Source: an uncultured Collinsella sp. (GTDB taxonomy: Bacteria; Actinomycetota; Coriobacteriia; Coriobacteriales; Coriobacteriaceae). Taken from it: 39,677 bases of DNA. Shown piece after piece: positions 22,651-30,597 of this stretch. The position numbers and the translations under genes were made by a program. Numbering within the stretch: position 1 is the first letter of the stretch; the number at the start of each line of letters is the position of its first letter. The stretch covers positions 1 through 39,677 of the forward strand of contig CAAERQ010000024.1 in the NCBI GenBank assembly GCA_900758475.1, given 5' to 3'. Under the pieces are notes generated by a model. The model saw only the letters and a list, made by a program, of their open reading frames with translations, did no database searches and was not told the DNA's origin.

Positions 22651-23622
22651 ATGGAACAGTTGAATCTGACGCAGGAATGGGACAAGGTATTCCCCAAAAG
22701 CGATAAGGTTGAGCACAGCAAGGCGACCTTCCACAACCGATACGGCATCACGCTGGCGGCCGACGTCTACGTGCCAAAGAACGCGGAGGGCAAGCTGCCT
22801 GCCATCGCCGTCAGCGGTCCGTTTGGCGCGGTGAAGGAGCAAACGTCCGGCCTTTATGCGCAGAAAATGGCGGAGCTGGGCTTTTTCGCGATTGCCTTCG
22901 ACCCGTCCTATACCGGCGAGAGCGGCGGTGTGCCCCGCTATGTAGCATCGCCGGACATCAACACCGAGGATTTCTGCGCAGCGGTGGATTTCCTCTCCGT
23001 GCAGAATAACGTTGACACGGAGCGCATCGGCATCATCGGCATCTGCGGTTGGGGCGGCATGGCAGTCAATGCGGCGGCCATCGACACCCGCATCAAAGCT
23101 ACCGCGGCTATGACGATGTACGACATGACCCGCGTGACCGCCAATGGCTATTTTGACGCCGAGGATTCTGAGCAGGCACGCTTCGAAAAGCGGAAAGCGC
23201 TGAATGTACAGCGCACCGAGGACTATAAAAACGGCAGTTACGCGCTGGCGGGCGGCGTGGTCGATCCGCTGCCGGAGGACGCGCCGCAGTTTGTGGCGGA
23301 CTATTACGCCTACTACAAGACTCCGCGAGGCTACCATCCCCGCAGCCTTGGCTCCAATGGCGGCTGGAATGTGACGTCCTCACTGTCGTTTTTGAATATG
23401 CCGATTTTGCAATATAGCAGTGAAATCCGCTCTGCTGTGTTGCTGGTGCATGGCGAGAAGGCGCACTCCCGCTATTTCAGCGAAACCGCGTACAGCAAAC
23501 TGACCGGGGACAACAAGGAGCTGCTTATTATCCCTGGTGCCAGCCACACCGACCTTTACGATCAGATGGACGTCATTCCGTTTGGAAAGCTGAAAGCGTT
23601 CTTTGAGGAGTATTTGAAATAA
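22651..23622 (+). CDS. Alpha/beta hydrolase, YcjY-like
   Basis: 323 residues. The nucleophile elbow reads GICGWGG, so the nucleophile is C132 rather than serine, as in dienelactone hydrolases and YcjY-like proteins. SGPFGAVKEQTSGLYAQKMA and FDPSYTGESGG are the other family blocks; LLVHGEKAHSRYF and PGASHTDLYD supply the acid and histidine region. No signal peptide. Translated with the cupin gene (2-nt gap, AGGAGG) under the same MerR promoter; probably acts on the same unknown compound. Confidence 0.85.
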   Translation: MEQLNLTQEWDKVFPKSDKVEHSKATFHNRYGITLAADVYVPKNAEGKLPAIAVSGPFGAVKEQTSGLYAQKMAELGFFAIAFDPSYTGESGGVPRYVASPDINTEDFCAAVDFLSVQNNVDTERIGIIGICGWGGMAVNAAAIDTRIKATAAMTMYDMTRVTANGYFDAEDSEQARFEKRKALNVQRTEDYKNGSYALAGGVVDPLPEDAPQFVADYYAYYKTPRGYHPRSLGSNGGWNVTSSLSFLNMPILQYSSEIRSAVLLVHGEKAHSRYFSETAYSKLTGDNKELLIIPGASHTDLYDQMDVIPFGKLKAFFEEYLK

Positions 23623-23732
23623 GGCGTGCCTTGATTCAATGCCAAGTCTCCAGCAACGATTCTTCTAAAGAGTGGAAGTAGCTGAAACGAGGCGACTGCA
23701 TAGCTCCATCTGTTTTGGTTAAAACAAAAAAT

Positions 23733-23752
23733 ATGCCGCGCGCCTGCGGCAT
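23733..23752 (+). promoter_or_regulatory. Hairpin before the flavoprotein ribosome site
   Basis: ATGCCGC and GCGGCAT are paired around GCGCCT, ending 3 nt before AAGGAGG. It may tune translation of the flavoprotein. The 147-nt gap it lies in has no gene. Confidence 0.35.
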
Positions 23753-23769
23753 GAAGGAGGGAGATTCTT

Positions 23770-24300
23770 ATGAATATCGTTGTATTGAGTGGTAGCCCGC
23801 GCAAGGGCGCCAATACCGACACCATGGTCGAGGCGTTTGCCGAGACCGCGCGTGAGGGCGGCAATACGGTCGAGGTCGTCCGTGTTTCCAGCAAGAAAAT
23901 CGCTGGTTGCCTGGGGTGTCAGTATTGCTTCGCCCATGAGGGCACTTGCGTGCAGAAGGATGACATGGCCGACGTGATCGAGTCGCTGAAAGGCGCCGAT
24001 ATGGTTGTCTTCGCTTCGCCTATCTACTGGTTTGATATCACTGCGCAGGAGAAGGCCGCCATCGACCGCCTGTACGCCTTCGGTGCTACAGGCTTCCCGT
24101 TCACCAAGACGGCCCTTTTGCTCGATAGCCACAGCGAGGGCGTCTATGATGCGGCGATTGCTATGTATAGGGCCACATGCGCGTACTGCAAGTGGGAGGA
24201 CCAGGGCATTGTCACCATTAGCGGCATGACCGAGCGCGACAGCATGGCCTCCTCGCCCAAGTTGGAAGAGGTGCGAGAGCTCGCTCGCAAGCTCGCCTAA
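23770..24300 (+). CDS. Flavodoxin-fold iron-sulfur flavoprotein / FMN reductase
   Basis: 176 residues. GSPRKGANTDTM (8-19) is the FMN phosphate loop; CLGCQYCFAHEGTC gives C47, C50, C53 and C60, the CxxCxxCx6C pattern of iron-sulfur flavoproteins; FASPIYWFDITAQEKAAIDRLY is the second flavin contact. Likely an NAD(P)H-dependent reductase of small molecules. AAGGAGGG precedes the ATG. Same strand as the cupin/hydrolase pair but 147 nt away, so possibly a separate unit. Confidence 0.87.
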   Translation: MNIVVLSGSPRKGANTDTMVEAFAETAREGGNTVEVVRVSSKKIAGCLGCQYCFAHEGTCVQKDDMADVIESLKGADMVVFASPIYWFDITAQEKAAIDRLYAFGATGFPFTKTALLLDSHSEGVYDAAIAMYRATCAYCKWEDQGIVTISGMTERDSMASSPKLEEVRELARKLA

Positions 24301-24310
24301 GGACAAGAAG

Positions 24311-24382
24311 AACGCATGGCAATCGGTGTTGGTGGAAAATGCTTGCTATCCTTACCAAGAGGAATGCTGATTGCCATGCGTT
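24311..24382. repeat. 14-bp inverted repeat around a 44-nt spacer
   Basis: AACGCATGGCAATC (24311-24324) and its exact complement (24369-24382). TTGGT (24329-24333) and ACCAA (24354-24358) allow a second inner stem. It starts 11 nt after the flavoprotein stop. It lacks a T-tract, so it is either a processed structured RNA, a tiny MITE-like element, or a 3'-end protecting stem. Confidence 0.55.
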
Positions 24383-24409
24383 GATGCTTCCGCGGACAAT
24401 TCCGGCGTG

Positions 24410-24890
24410 CTAAAACGCCTTCTCGTTCAAGAATTCCCTGAACGCGGGAATGTCAAAGCCAACGAGACCACGCCCGCGCTCTCCAATGACGCCGTCCTCC
24501 AGGAGGCGGCGTTTGTATTGGCTTGTGTAGTTGCTGGCGACGCCCATGCGTTTGGCTATCTCCGAGACCCTGCTGGGGCCAGAATCGGGCAGCATCGCGA
24601 GCAAAAACTCAATGTCTTTATCGGAAAGCTCTCGATAGGTCGTTTCGAGAGAAGCCCGATGCCATGCTTCTCGAGTTGCCTGAAGATGCCATTCATGCAC
24701 GTGCGCCAGTTGCCCTGGGCTTCTTGAACATATGTCCAATCGATGCCCACTGGACCAATTTGAACGCCGTTCATGCGCGCGTGAGACTGTGAAAGGTAGC
24801 TATCTGCCGCTTCTTTGGTTCGCTCGATAATATCTTCGAGCATGCCTGGCATGGCGGAGCCATTTGCTGTACTCCATGGTGGCTCCTTTG
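24410..24890 (-). pseudogene. Broken AAA ATPase (orc1/cdc6-like) gene
   Basis: Two pieces in different frames join near 24640. The 5' piece reads SAMPGMLEDIIERTKEAADS and then QIGPVGIDWTY...CMNGIFRQLEKHGIGLL, which normally follows the P-loop and is followed by the Walker B region. The 3' piece reads ASLETTYRELSDKDIEFLLA then VSEIAKRMGVASNYTSQYKR, the C-terminal winged helix. The P-loop and the central part are missing and the junction is out of frame, so the gene is dead. Confidence 0.7.
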
Positions 24891-24941
24891 CAAGTTTTGC
24901 TAATTTTTGCAACTTTTGCTAACTTTTGCGAGTTTTGCTAA
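24887..24941 (-). repeat. Three tandem 19-bp repeats
   Basis: On the minus strand three units start with TTAGCAAAA and continue (C/G)T(C/T)GCAAA, with a 19-bp period, just before an ATG at 24875 at the head of the broken ATPase gene. Spacing is close to two helical turns, as in operators or iterons. Confidence 0.6.
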
Positions 24942-25005
24942 CGGCTTAGGACGGTGCGGGAAGCCCCCGTATCGTCGACATTTCCGAGGATGACCTCCGC
25001 AACGA

Positions 25006-25046
25006 GCGGGGCCCGGGGCGCGATATTGCTGCGCTCCGGGCCCCGC
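25006..25046 (-). terminator. GC-rich hairpin after the topoisomerase operon
   Basis: GCGGGGCCCGG (25006-25016) pairs with CCGGGCCCCGC (25036-25046), with GCGC inside. It lies 35 nt after the topoisomerase A stop. There is no T-tract on the minus strand, so termination would be weak or factor-dependent. Confidence 0.5.
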
Positions 25047-25080
25047 TGCTTTGTAAAACTATGGCGGTTCTGCCGTCGTC

Positions 25081-27321
25081 CTAATCAAACAAACTTGGCA
25101 TGTCGTTTTCTTTCATAAGGGCACCGGCGGAGGGGAGGCTCTGCGCGGTGAACTTCTCGGCCGAGACGCCGGCGCCAAGGATCTCTTCGGTTGTGCCGAC
25201 GGTGGTGACCGAGCGGCCCTTCTTGGCCGTAAAGGCCTGGACACCCTGCGTGTTGGTAGTCGTCTTGGTCTTGAGCAGCGACGTGTTGAAGTTCATCAGG
25301 CGGTAGTCGCTCGAGACCAGCGCGATGTCGCGGTCCTCCTTGAGCACCTGGGCATACAGCAGCTTGCTGCCGCCGTAGATGGCGTTCTTGAGGCGTTTGC
25401 GGTTGGTCTTGGTGACGTATCCAGAAAGCGCGACGCGCACCACGCGGCCGTTTTCAAAGACGAACAGCACGTCGGCCTTATAGTCCTCGGGGTCGATGAC
25501 CCAGATGACGCTCTCGTCGGGTTCCATCTCAAGATCGGTGGGCAGGTACGAGCCCAGCTGGGCCGACTTGGTGTCCTCAAACGCCGCAACCTTGCACTTG
25601 TACACCTGGCTCTTGTTGGTAAAGACCAGCAGCTCGTGGGTGTTGGAGGACGGGAGCTCGATAAAGGGTTTGTCGCCGTCCTTGTACCTGAGTGTGGCGG
25701 CCTTTTTGAGCACGCGGTCCGTCATCTTCTTAAGGTAGCCATCGCGCGAGAGCATGATCGTAACCGGGTACTCCTCGACCTCGGGCTCCAAGCTCACCTC
25801 GATGACCTCATGGGGCTCGATCCTGCCCGTGCGGCGCGGCATCACATACTTCTTGTTGACCGCGGCCAGCTCGTCGCTGATGACCTTCTTGATGTTCTCC
25901 TCGCTGGAGAGGATCTCCTCAAGCTCGGCAATCTCGCCCTCAAGCTTGGCGATGTCCTTGGTGCGGTTGAGGATGTACTCCTCGTTGATGTTGCGGAGCT
26001 TGAGCTCGGCAACAAACTCGGCCTGGGTCTCATCGATGTCGAAACCCTTCATAAGGTTGGGCACGACCTCAGCCTCGAGCTTGGTGCCGCGGATGATGGC
26101 GATGGCCTTGTCGATGTCGAGCAGAATCGCCTCGAGGCCGTGCAGCAGGTGCAGGCGCTCGGACTTTTTGCCTAGGTCAAAGTTAATGCGGCGACGCGTG
26201 GACTCAATACGCCACTTGACCCACTCGTGCAGAATCTGGCGCACGCCCATAACACGGGGATAGCCGTCGACGAGCACGTTGAAGTTGCACGAGAACGAAT
26301 CCTGCAGCGTGGTCGAGCGATAGAGCTTGGCCATGAGCTTGTCGGGGTCGACACCGCGCTTAAGGTCGATGGCGATGCGCAAACCCGAGAGGTCGGTTTC
26401 GTCGCGGATGTCGGCAATCTCCTTGACCTTGCCCTCTTTGGAGAGCTTGACGATGCGCTCGATGATGACATCGGTCTTGGTGGTGTAGGGGATCTCGTAG
26501 ACCTCGATGATGCGCTCTTCGGGAATCCAACGCCAGCGGGAGCGAATCTGGAAGCTGCCCAGGCCGGTCTCAATAATCTTTTCCATCTCCTCGCGGCGGT
26601 AGATGATCTCGCCGCCGGTCGAGAAGTCGGGCATGGGCATGTACTCGAGCAGGTCGCAATCGGGATCCTGCAGGTAGTGCATCGTGGCGGTGCAGACCTC
26701 GTTGAGGTTGAAGCCGCAGATGTCGGACGCCATGGCGACGCCGATGCCCTTGTTGGCCGAGACAAGGATGTTGGGGAACGTGGTGGGCAGCAGGCGCGGC
26801 TCCTTCATGGCACCGTCGTAGCTGTCGACGAAGTCGACCGGGTCCTTGTCGATGTCCTTGAAGATCTCGGCGCTGATGGGGGAGAGCTTGGCTTCGGTAT
26901 AACGCGAGGCGGCGTAGCTCAGGTCGCCCGAATAGTACTTGCCAAAGTTGCCCTTCGACTCAACGAACGGTGCGAGCAACGCCTCGTTGCCGGTTGCCAG
27001 GCGCACCATCGTCTCGTAGATCGCGGCATCGCCGTGCGGGTTGAGCTTCATGGTCTGGCCCACGATGTTGGCGCTCTTCTGGCGCTCGCCCTTGAGCAGA
27101 CCCATCTTGTACATGGTGTAGAGCAGCTTGCGGTGCGAGGGCTTAAAGCCGTCGATCTCGGGGAACGCACGCGAGACGTTGACGCTCATGGCGTAGGGCA
27201 TGTAGTTGACCTCGAGCGTCTGCGTGATCGGCTGGTCGGTGACCTCGGAGTGCAGGCCGATGACGTTCTCGGCGTTGACCTGCTTTTTCTTTGGCTGGTT
27301 CTTCGTCTTCTTCTTTGCCAC
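25081..27321 (-). CDS. Type IIA DNA topoisomerase subunit A (ParC/GyrA-like)
   Basis: 746 residues. It breaks and rejoins DNA: catalytic Y141 in AASRYTEAKL, with the preceding HGDAAIYE helix (96-103), and the C-terminal wedge GHEL-type segments. DNA-gate and coiled-coil parts follow (to about 470) and a beta-pinwheel-like domain from about 490. No GyrA box QRRGGKG is seen, which favours a decatenase (topo IV-like) over gyrase. At the quinolone site the usual Ser and Asp are A99 and E103. Starts 45 nt after subunit B in one operon; a lysine-rich N-terminus precedes the core. Confidence 0.9.
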   Translation of the reverse strand: MAKKKTKNQPKKKQVNAENVIGLHSEVTDQPITQTLEVNYMPYAMSVNVSRAFPEIDGFKPSHRKLLYTMYKMGLLKGERQKSANIVGQTMKLNPHGDAAIYETMVRLATGNEALLAPFVESKGNFGKYYSGDLSYAASRYTEAKLSPISAEIFKDIDKDPVDFVDSYDGAMKEPRLLPTTFPNILVSANKGIGVAMASDICGFNLNEVCTATMHYLQDPDCDLLEYMPMPDFSTGGEIIYRREEMEKIIETGLGSFQIRSRWRWIPEERIIEVYEIPYTTKTDVIIERIVKLSKEGKVKEIADIRDETDLSGLRIAIDLKRGVDPDKLMAKLYRSTTLQDSFSCNFNVLVDGYPRVMGVRQILHEWVKWRIESTRRRINFDLGKKSERLHLLHGLEAILLDIDKAIAIIRGTKLEAEVVPNLMKGFDIDETQAEFVAELKLRNINEEYILNRTKDIAKLEGEIAELEEILSSEENIKKVISDELAAVNKKYVMPRRTGRIEPHEVIEVSLEPEVEEYPVTIMLSRDGYLKKMTDRVLKKAATLRYKDGDKPFIELPSSNTHELLVFTNKSQVYKCKVAAFEDTKSAQLGSYLPTDLEMEPDESVIWVIDPEDYKADVLFVFENGRVVRVALSGYVTKTNRKRLKNAIYGGSKLLYAQVLKEDRDIALVSSDYRLMNFNTSLLKTKTTTNTQGVQAFTAKKGRSVTTVGTTEEILGAGVSAEKFTAQSLPSAGALMKENDMPSLFD

Positions 27322-27366
27322 GATATCCTCTTGAACTTCTTAAGGGCCGTCGTTATCGATTTGCTG

Positions 27367-29364
27367 CTACTGCAGGTCCAACTGGTCCAGGTATTCCTTG
27401 CCGTGCTCCGAGATATGGCGCTTGCGGCCCGCCTCGTCGTTGCCCAGCAACAGGTTGAACATGGTTTCCATCTTGGTGACGTCCTCGGGCTCCACCTTGA
27501 TCAGACGACGCGTCTCGGGGTTCATGGTGGTGAGCCACATCATGTCCGGATCGTTCTCACCAAGACCCTTGGAGCGGTTGATGGAACACTTCTGGTCGCC
27601 GATCTCTTTGAGGATGTCGTTCTTCTCGAGCTCGGTGTAGGCAAAGTAGGTCTTTTCTTTGCAGTTGATCTCGTAGAGCGGCGATTCGGCGATATACACG
27701 TAGCCCTCGTCGATAAGCGTGGGCACCAGGCGGTAGAGCATGGTGAGTACGAGCGTGCGGATGTGATAACCGTCGACGTCGGCGTCCGTACAGATGATGA
27801 CCTTGTTCCAGTTGAGGTTGTCCAGGTTGAAGGCGCCAAGGTTCTTGATGCGCTTGTCCTTGATCTCCACGCCGCAGCCCAGCACGCGCATAAGGTCCAT
27901 GATGATGTCGGACTTAAAGATGCGCGGATAGTCCTCCTTCAGGCAGTTGAGGATTTTGCCGCGGACGGGCATAACACCCTGGAACTCGGCATCGCGCGAG
28001 GTGCGAATGGCGCCTGCTGCCGAGTCGCCCTCTACGATGTAGATCTCGCGACGGCTCTTGTCCTTGGAGCGGCAGTCGATGAACTTCTGCACGCGGTTGG
28101 CCATGTCGGTCTTCTGCTGCAGGTTGGTCTTGATGCTCTGACGCGTCTTCTCGGCGTTCTCGCGCGAGCGCTTGTTGATGAGCACCTGTTCCATGATCTT
28201 ATTGGCGGCGTCCTTGTTCTCGATCAGGTAGGTCGAGAGGCGTTCCTTGAAGAAGGCCGTCATAGCCTGCTGGATAAAGCGGTTATTGATGGCCTTTTTG
28301 GTCTGGTTCTCGTAGGACGTCTGGGTGGAGAAGCAGTTGGTCACCAGTACCAGGCAGTCCTGGACGTCCTGCCACTTAATGCCGCTCTCGTTTTTGTTGT
28401 ACTTGCCCTGTTGCTTGATGTAGGCATCGATGGCGCTGGTCAGAGCGCTGCGGGCAGCCTTCTCGGGCGAGCCGCCGTTCTCGAGCCACGATGAGTTGTG
28501 GTAGTACTCCTGCATCATGAAGGTGCGCGAGAAGCACATGCATGCGGTGATTTTTACGTTGTAGTCGGGCAGGTCCTCGCGATCGCGACCGCGACGGTCG
28601 GCCTCGATAAAGAAAGGCTCGGTGAGGTAGTCGGCACCGACCTTCTCGAGCACGTAGTCCTCGATGCCCTTGGGATAGCGAAAATCCTCTTCGGAAAACT
28701 CGCCATCGTCGCCCTCGATACGCAGGCGGAAGGTCACGTTGGCGTTGACCACGGCCTGACGGCGCATGGTCTCGCGATACCACTCGTGGGGAATACTAAT
28801 CGAGGTAAAGACCTCAAGATCGGGGCGCCACTTGATGGTGGTACCGGTGCGGTCCTCGTCGCTGGGCTCAATCTCGAGTGCCTTCTTTTTGGCGCCGACG
28901 ACCTTGCCCTTCTTAAAGTGCAGGGAGTACTTGTTGCCATCGCGCCAAACCGTGACGTCCATGTACTCGGAGGCGTACTGGGTCGCGCAGGAGCCCAGGC
29001 CGTTGGTGCCGAGCGAGAAGTCGTAGTCGCCGCCCTGGTTGTTGTTATACTTGCCACCGGCGTAGAGCTCGCAGAAGACGAGCTCCCAGTTAAAGCGCTT
29101 CTCGGAAGGGTTCCAGTCGAGCGGGCAGCCACGGCCATTGTCCTCTACCTGAATGGAGCCATCGCGAAAGGCGGTAAGGGTGATGAGCTTGCCGTAGCCC
29201 TGGCGCGCCTCGTCAACGGCGTTGGACAGGATCTCGAAGGCGGCGTGTGCGCAGCCGTCGAGCCCGTCCGAGCCGAAGATAACGGCGGGGCGCAGGCGTA
29301 CGCGCTCCTCGTCCTTGAGCTGGCGGATACTGTCGTTACCATAGTTTGCGGTGTTTTTTGCCAT
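27367..29364 (-). CDS. Type IIA DNA topoisomerase subunit B (ParE/GyrB-like)
   Basis: 665 residues from ATG 29364; an upstream in-frame start adds a non-family extension. GHKL ATPase: E44, N48 and D51 in EILSNAVDEA, DNGRG (75-79) and the LGTNGLGSC lid near 119. Toprim domain: EGDSAAG (445-451) and TDADVDGYHIR (526-536), where Tyr replaces the common Ala. Hydrolyses ATP to drive strand passage with subunit A. A TTGGAA-N17-TATGCT promoter lies at 29447-29419. Confidence 0.92.
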   Translation of the reverse strand: MAKNTANYGNDSIRQLKDEERVRLRPAVIFGSDGLDGCAHAAFEILSNAVDEARQGYGKLITLTAFRDGSIQVEDNGRGCPLDWNPSEKRFNWELVFCELYAGGKYNNNQGGDYDFSLGTNGLGSCATQYASEYMDVTVWRDGNKYSLHFKKGKVVGAKKKALEIEPSDEDRTGTTIKWRPDLEVFTSISIPHEWYRETMRRQAVVNANVTFRLRIEGDDGEFSEEDFRYPKGIEDYVLEKVGADYLTEPFFIEADRRGRDREDLPDYNVKITACMCFSRTFMMQEYYHNSSWLENGGSPEKAARSALTSAIDAYIKQQGKYNKNESGIKWQDVQDCLVLVTNCFSTQTSYENQTKKAINNRFIQQAMTAFFKERLSTYLIENKDAANKIMEQVLINKRSRENAEKTRQSIKTNLQQKTDMANRVQKFIDCRSKDKSRREIYIVEGDSAAGAIRTSRDAEFQGVMPVRGKILNCLKEDYPRIFKSDIIMDLMRVLGCGVEIKDKRIKNLGAFNLDNLNWNKVIICTDADVDGYHIRTLVLTMLYRLVPTLIDEGYVYIAESPLYEINCKEKTYFAYTELEKNDILKEIGDQKCSINRSKGLGENDPDMMWLTTMNPETRRLIKVEPEDVTKMETMFNLLLGNDEAGRKRHISEHGKEYLDQLDLQ

Positions 29365-29418
29365 ACTCGCTCTCTCGGTGCTCCTTTGCTGCGTTTTAGT
29401 CATATAGATAGTCAAGGT

Positions 29419-29447
29419 AGCATAGCCCAGCCCATGGGCGATTCCAA
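29419..29447 (-). promoter_or_regulatory. Probable promoter of the topoisomerase operon
   Basis: Minus strand -35 TTGGAA (29447-29442), 17-bp spacer, -10 TATGCT (29424-29419); start about 48 nt before the ATG. Confidence 0.45.
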
Positions 29448-29498
29448 CCAACACGAAATCCATCGAACAATCGTTCGGAATTTGGTGGAACAGCGTTT

Positions 29499-29531
29499 AC
29501 TCGGACAAATCCGAGTCGGTTCTGTCCGAGT
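29499..29531. repeat. 9-bp inverted repeat in the divergent region
   Basis: ACTCGGACA (29499-29507) and TGTCCGAGT (29523-29531), with CTCGGA/TCCGAG nested inside. It lies upstream of both the topoisomerase and XRE promoters and may be an operator. Confidence 0.45.
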
Positions 29532-29572
29532 AAGTTTGAATAGCGAATCGAAATTGCTATGTCTGCATAGCG

Positions 29573-29608
29573 ATGACGGATATGGTTTTCATAATGACAG
29601 ATATAGTT
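29573..29608 (+). repeat. 15-bp direct repeats upstream of the XRE promoter
   Basis: ATGACGGATATGGTT (29573-29587) and ATGACAGATATAGTT (29594-29608), period 21 bp, ending at the -35 box. Two helical turns apart, as expected for tandem sites of one protein. Confidence 0.5.
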
Positions 29609-29635
29609 GACATTGTCTGATAGATGCAATATATT
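29607..29635 (+). promoter_or_regulatory. Promoter of the XRE-membrane protein pair
   Basis: Consensus TTGACA (29607-29612), 17-bp spacer, TATATT (29630-29635), about 48 nt before the XRE start codon. Confidence 0.75.
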
Positions 29636-29683
29636 TCTGTCATGTTGCAACGGATATTTGTCCATTACCACGAAAGGAACTTT

Positions 29684-29914
29684 ATGCCAGGTAAGAAAAA
29701 CCTTCGCATGAAGGCGGCGCGCGCGACGGCCGGCCTTTCGCAAGCCGATTTAGCCCAAGCCGTGGGCGTTACGCGCCAGACCATCGGCCTGATCGAGGCG
29801 GGCGGCTACAACCCCACGCTCAATTTGTGCGTGGCAATCTGTAAAGCGCTACGCGTTACGTTGAACGACTTGTTTTGGGAAGACGAAAACGACGTCGACC
29901 CTGACGCTCTTTAG
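29684..29914 (+). CDS. XRE-family helix-turn-helix regulator
   Basis: 76 residues from ATG 29684 (GAAAGGA upstream). MKAARATAGLSQADLAQAVG, then VTRQTIGLIEAGGYNPTLNL is a Cro/CI helix-turn-helix; the ending VTLNDLFWEDEND is typical of YgzD/YozG-like small repressors. These are usually paired with a membrane protein, as here, and often repress their own operon; the direct repeats at its promoter are likely sites. Confidence 0.9.
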   Translation: MPGKKNLRMKAARATAGLSQADLAQAVGVTRQTIGLIEAGGYNPTLNLCVAICKALRVTLNDLFWEDENDVDPDAL

Positions 29915-29923
29915 GAGTTCGCT

Positions 29924-30508
29924 ATGAAATTTGAAGATTTAAAACTCGTGCAAAAGTGGCGTGAATATGCCGGCCCAAAGGATGAGCGCCTGGAGGCTGA
30001 GAGCGCGAAGATCTACAAGATTGGTTTCGTGCTGCTTTCGTTTGGCATGTTGATGATCTTTTTCTACCAGTTTATAGCTCGACAGGTCGCGTGGGTTCAC
30101 AGCGACGCCAGTGAAATGCCGCATGGCTTTGCAACGCCGTTCGAGGTAGCCATGTATTTGTGGCTCGTTCTCGTGATGTTGATTTGCGCAGGACTGCAAA
30201 CGCGGAAGGGCTATGTCGACACCAATCGTTTTGGGCAAACCGAGCATCTTCCTGTTGGATATTTTCTGCTTCTCAGCGGTCTTAGCGGCGCCGCGTTCGC
30301 GCTTGTTATTGCCGCAATGCGTTGTATCGCTGAGGCGCAGATCGTACCGCTCGAAAGCGTCTTTTGGTTGGCGAATCTGGCCACGGGCGTGTTCTGCGGT
30401 GCGACGATTTTCGCGGCCACGTTTGCTGGCCTGTGCGCAACGTTTTTCACGGCGAAAAGACGCCGTGCCAAGCTCGAGGCAGAACTCGACTCCACTGACG
30501 ATATCTAA
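29924..30508 (+). CDS. Four-helix membrane protein paired with XRE regulator
   Basis: 194 residues. Cytosolic N-terminus with DERLEAESAKIYKIGF, then four membrane helices (about 31-53, 74-92, 110-131, 141-168) and a basic C-terminal tail. The DER-x-x-x-E-x-x-K-I-Y start before the first helix resembles the DUF6773-type proteins that follow small XRE regulators in Firmicutes and Coriobacteriia. Function unknown. Starts 9 nt after the regulator stop behind TTAGGAG. Confidence 0.75.
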   Translation: MKFEDLKLVQKWREYAGPKDERLEAESAKIYKIGFVLLSFGMLMIFFYQFIARQVAWVHSDASEMPHGFATPFEVAMYLWLVLVMLICAGLQTRKGYVDTNRFGQTEHLPVGYFLLLSGLSGAAFALVIAAMRCIAEAQIVPLESVFWLANLATGVFCGATIFAATFAGLCATFFTAKRRRAKLEAELDSTDDI

Positions 30509-30516
30509 TGCGCAAT

Positions 30517-30550
30517 GGGCTGGCTCTGGGTATCCAGAACCAGCCCTTTT
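30517..30550 (+). terminator. Terminator of the XRE operon
   Basis: GGGCTGG-C-TCTGG pairs with CCAGA-A-CCAGCCC around GTAT, followed by TTTT. Confidence 0.85.
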
Positions 30551-30597
30551 GGTGTTCGATGAGCCGAGTCGGCGTCTCTCGCAAAGGTAACTGGGAG

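Noticed and set aside
26227..28494. 755-residue plus-strand open frame opposite the topoisomerase genes
   Set aside because: Low-complexity shadow crossing the boundary of two clear minus-strand genes.
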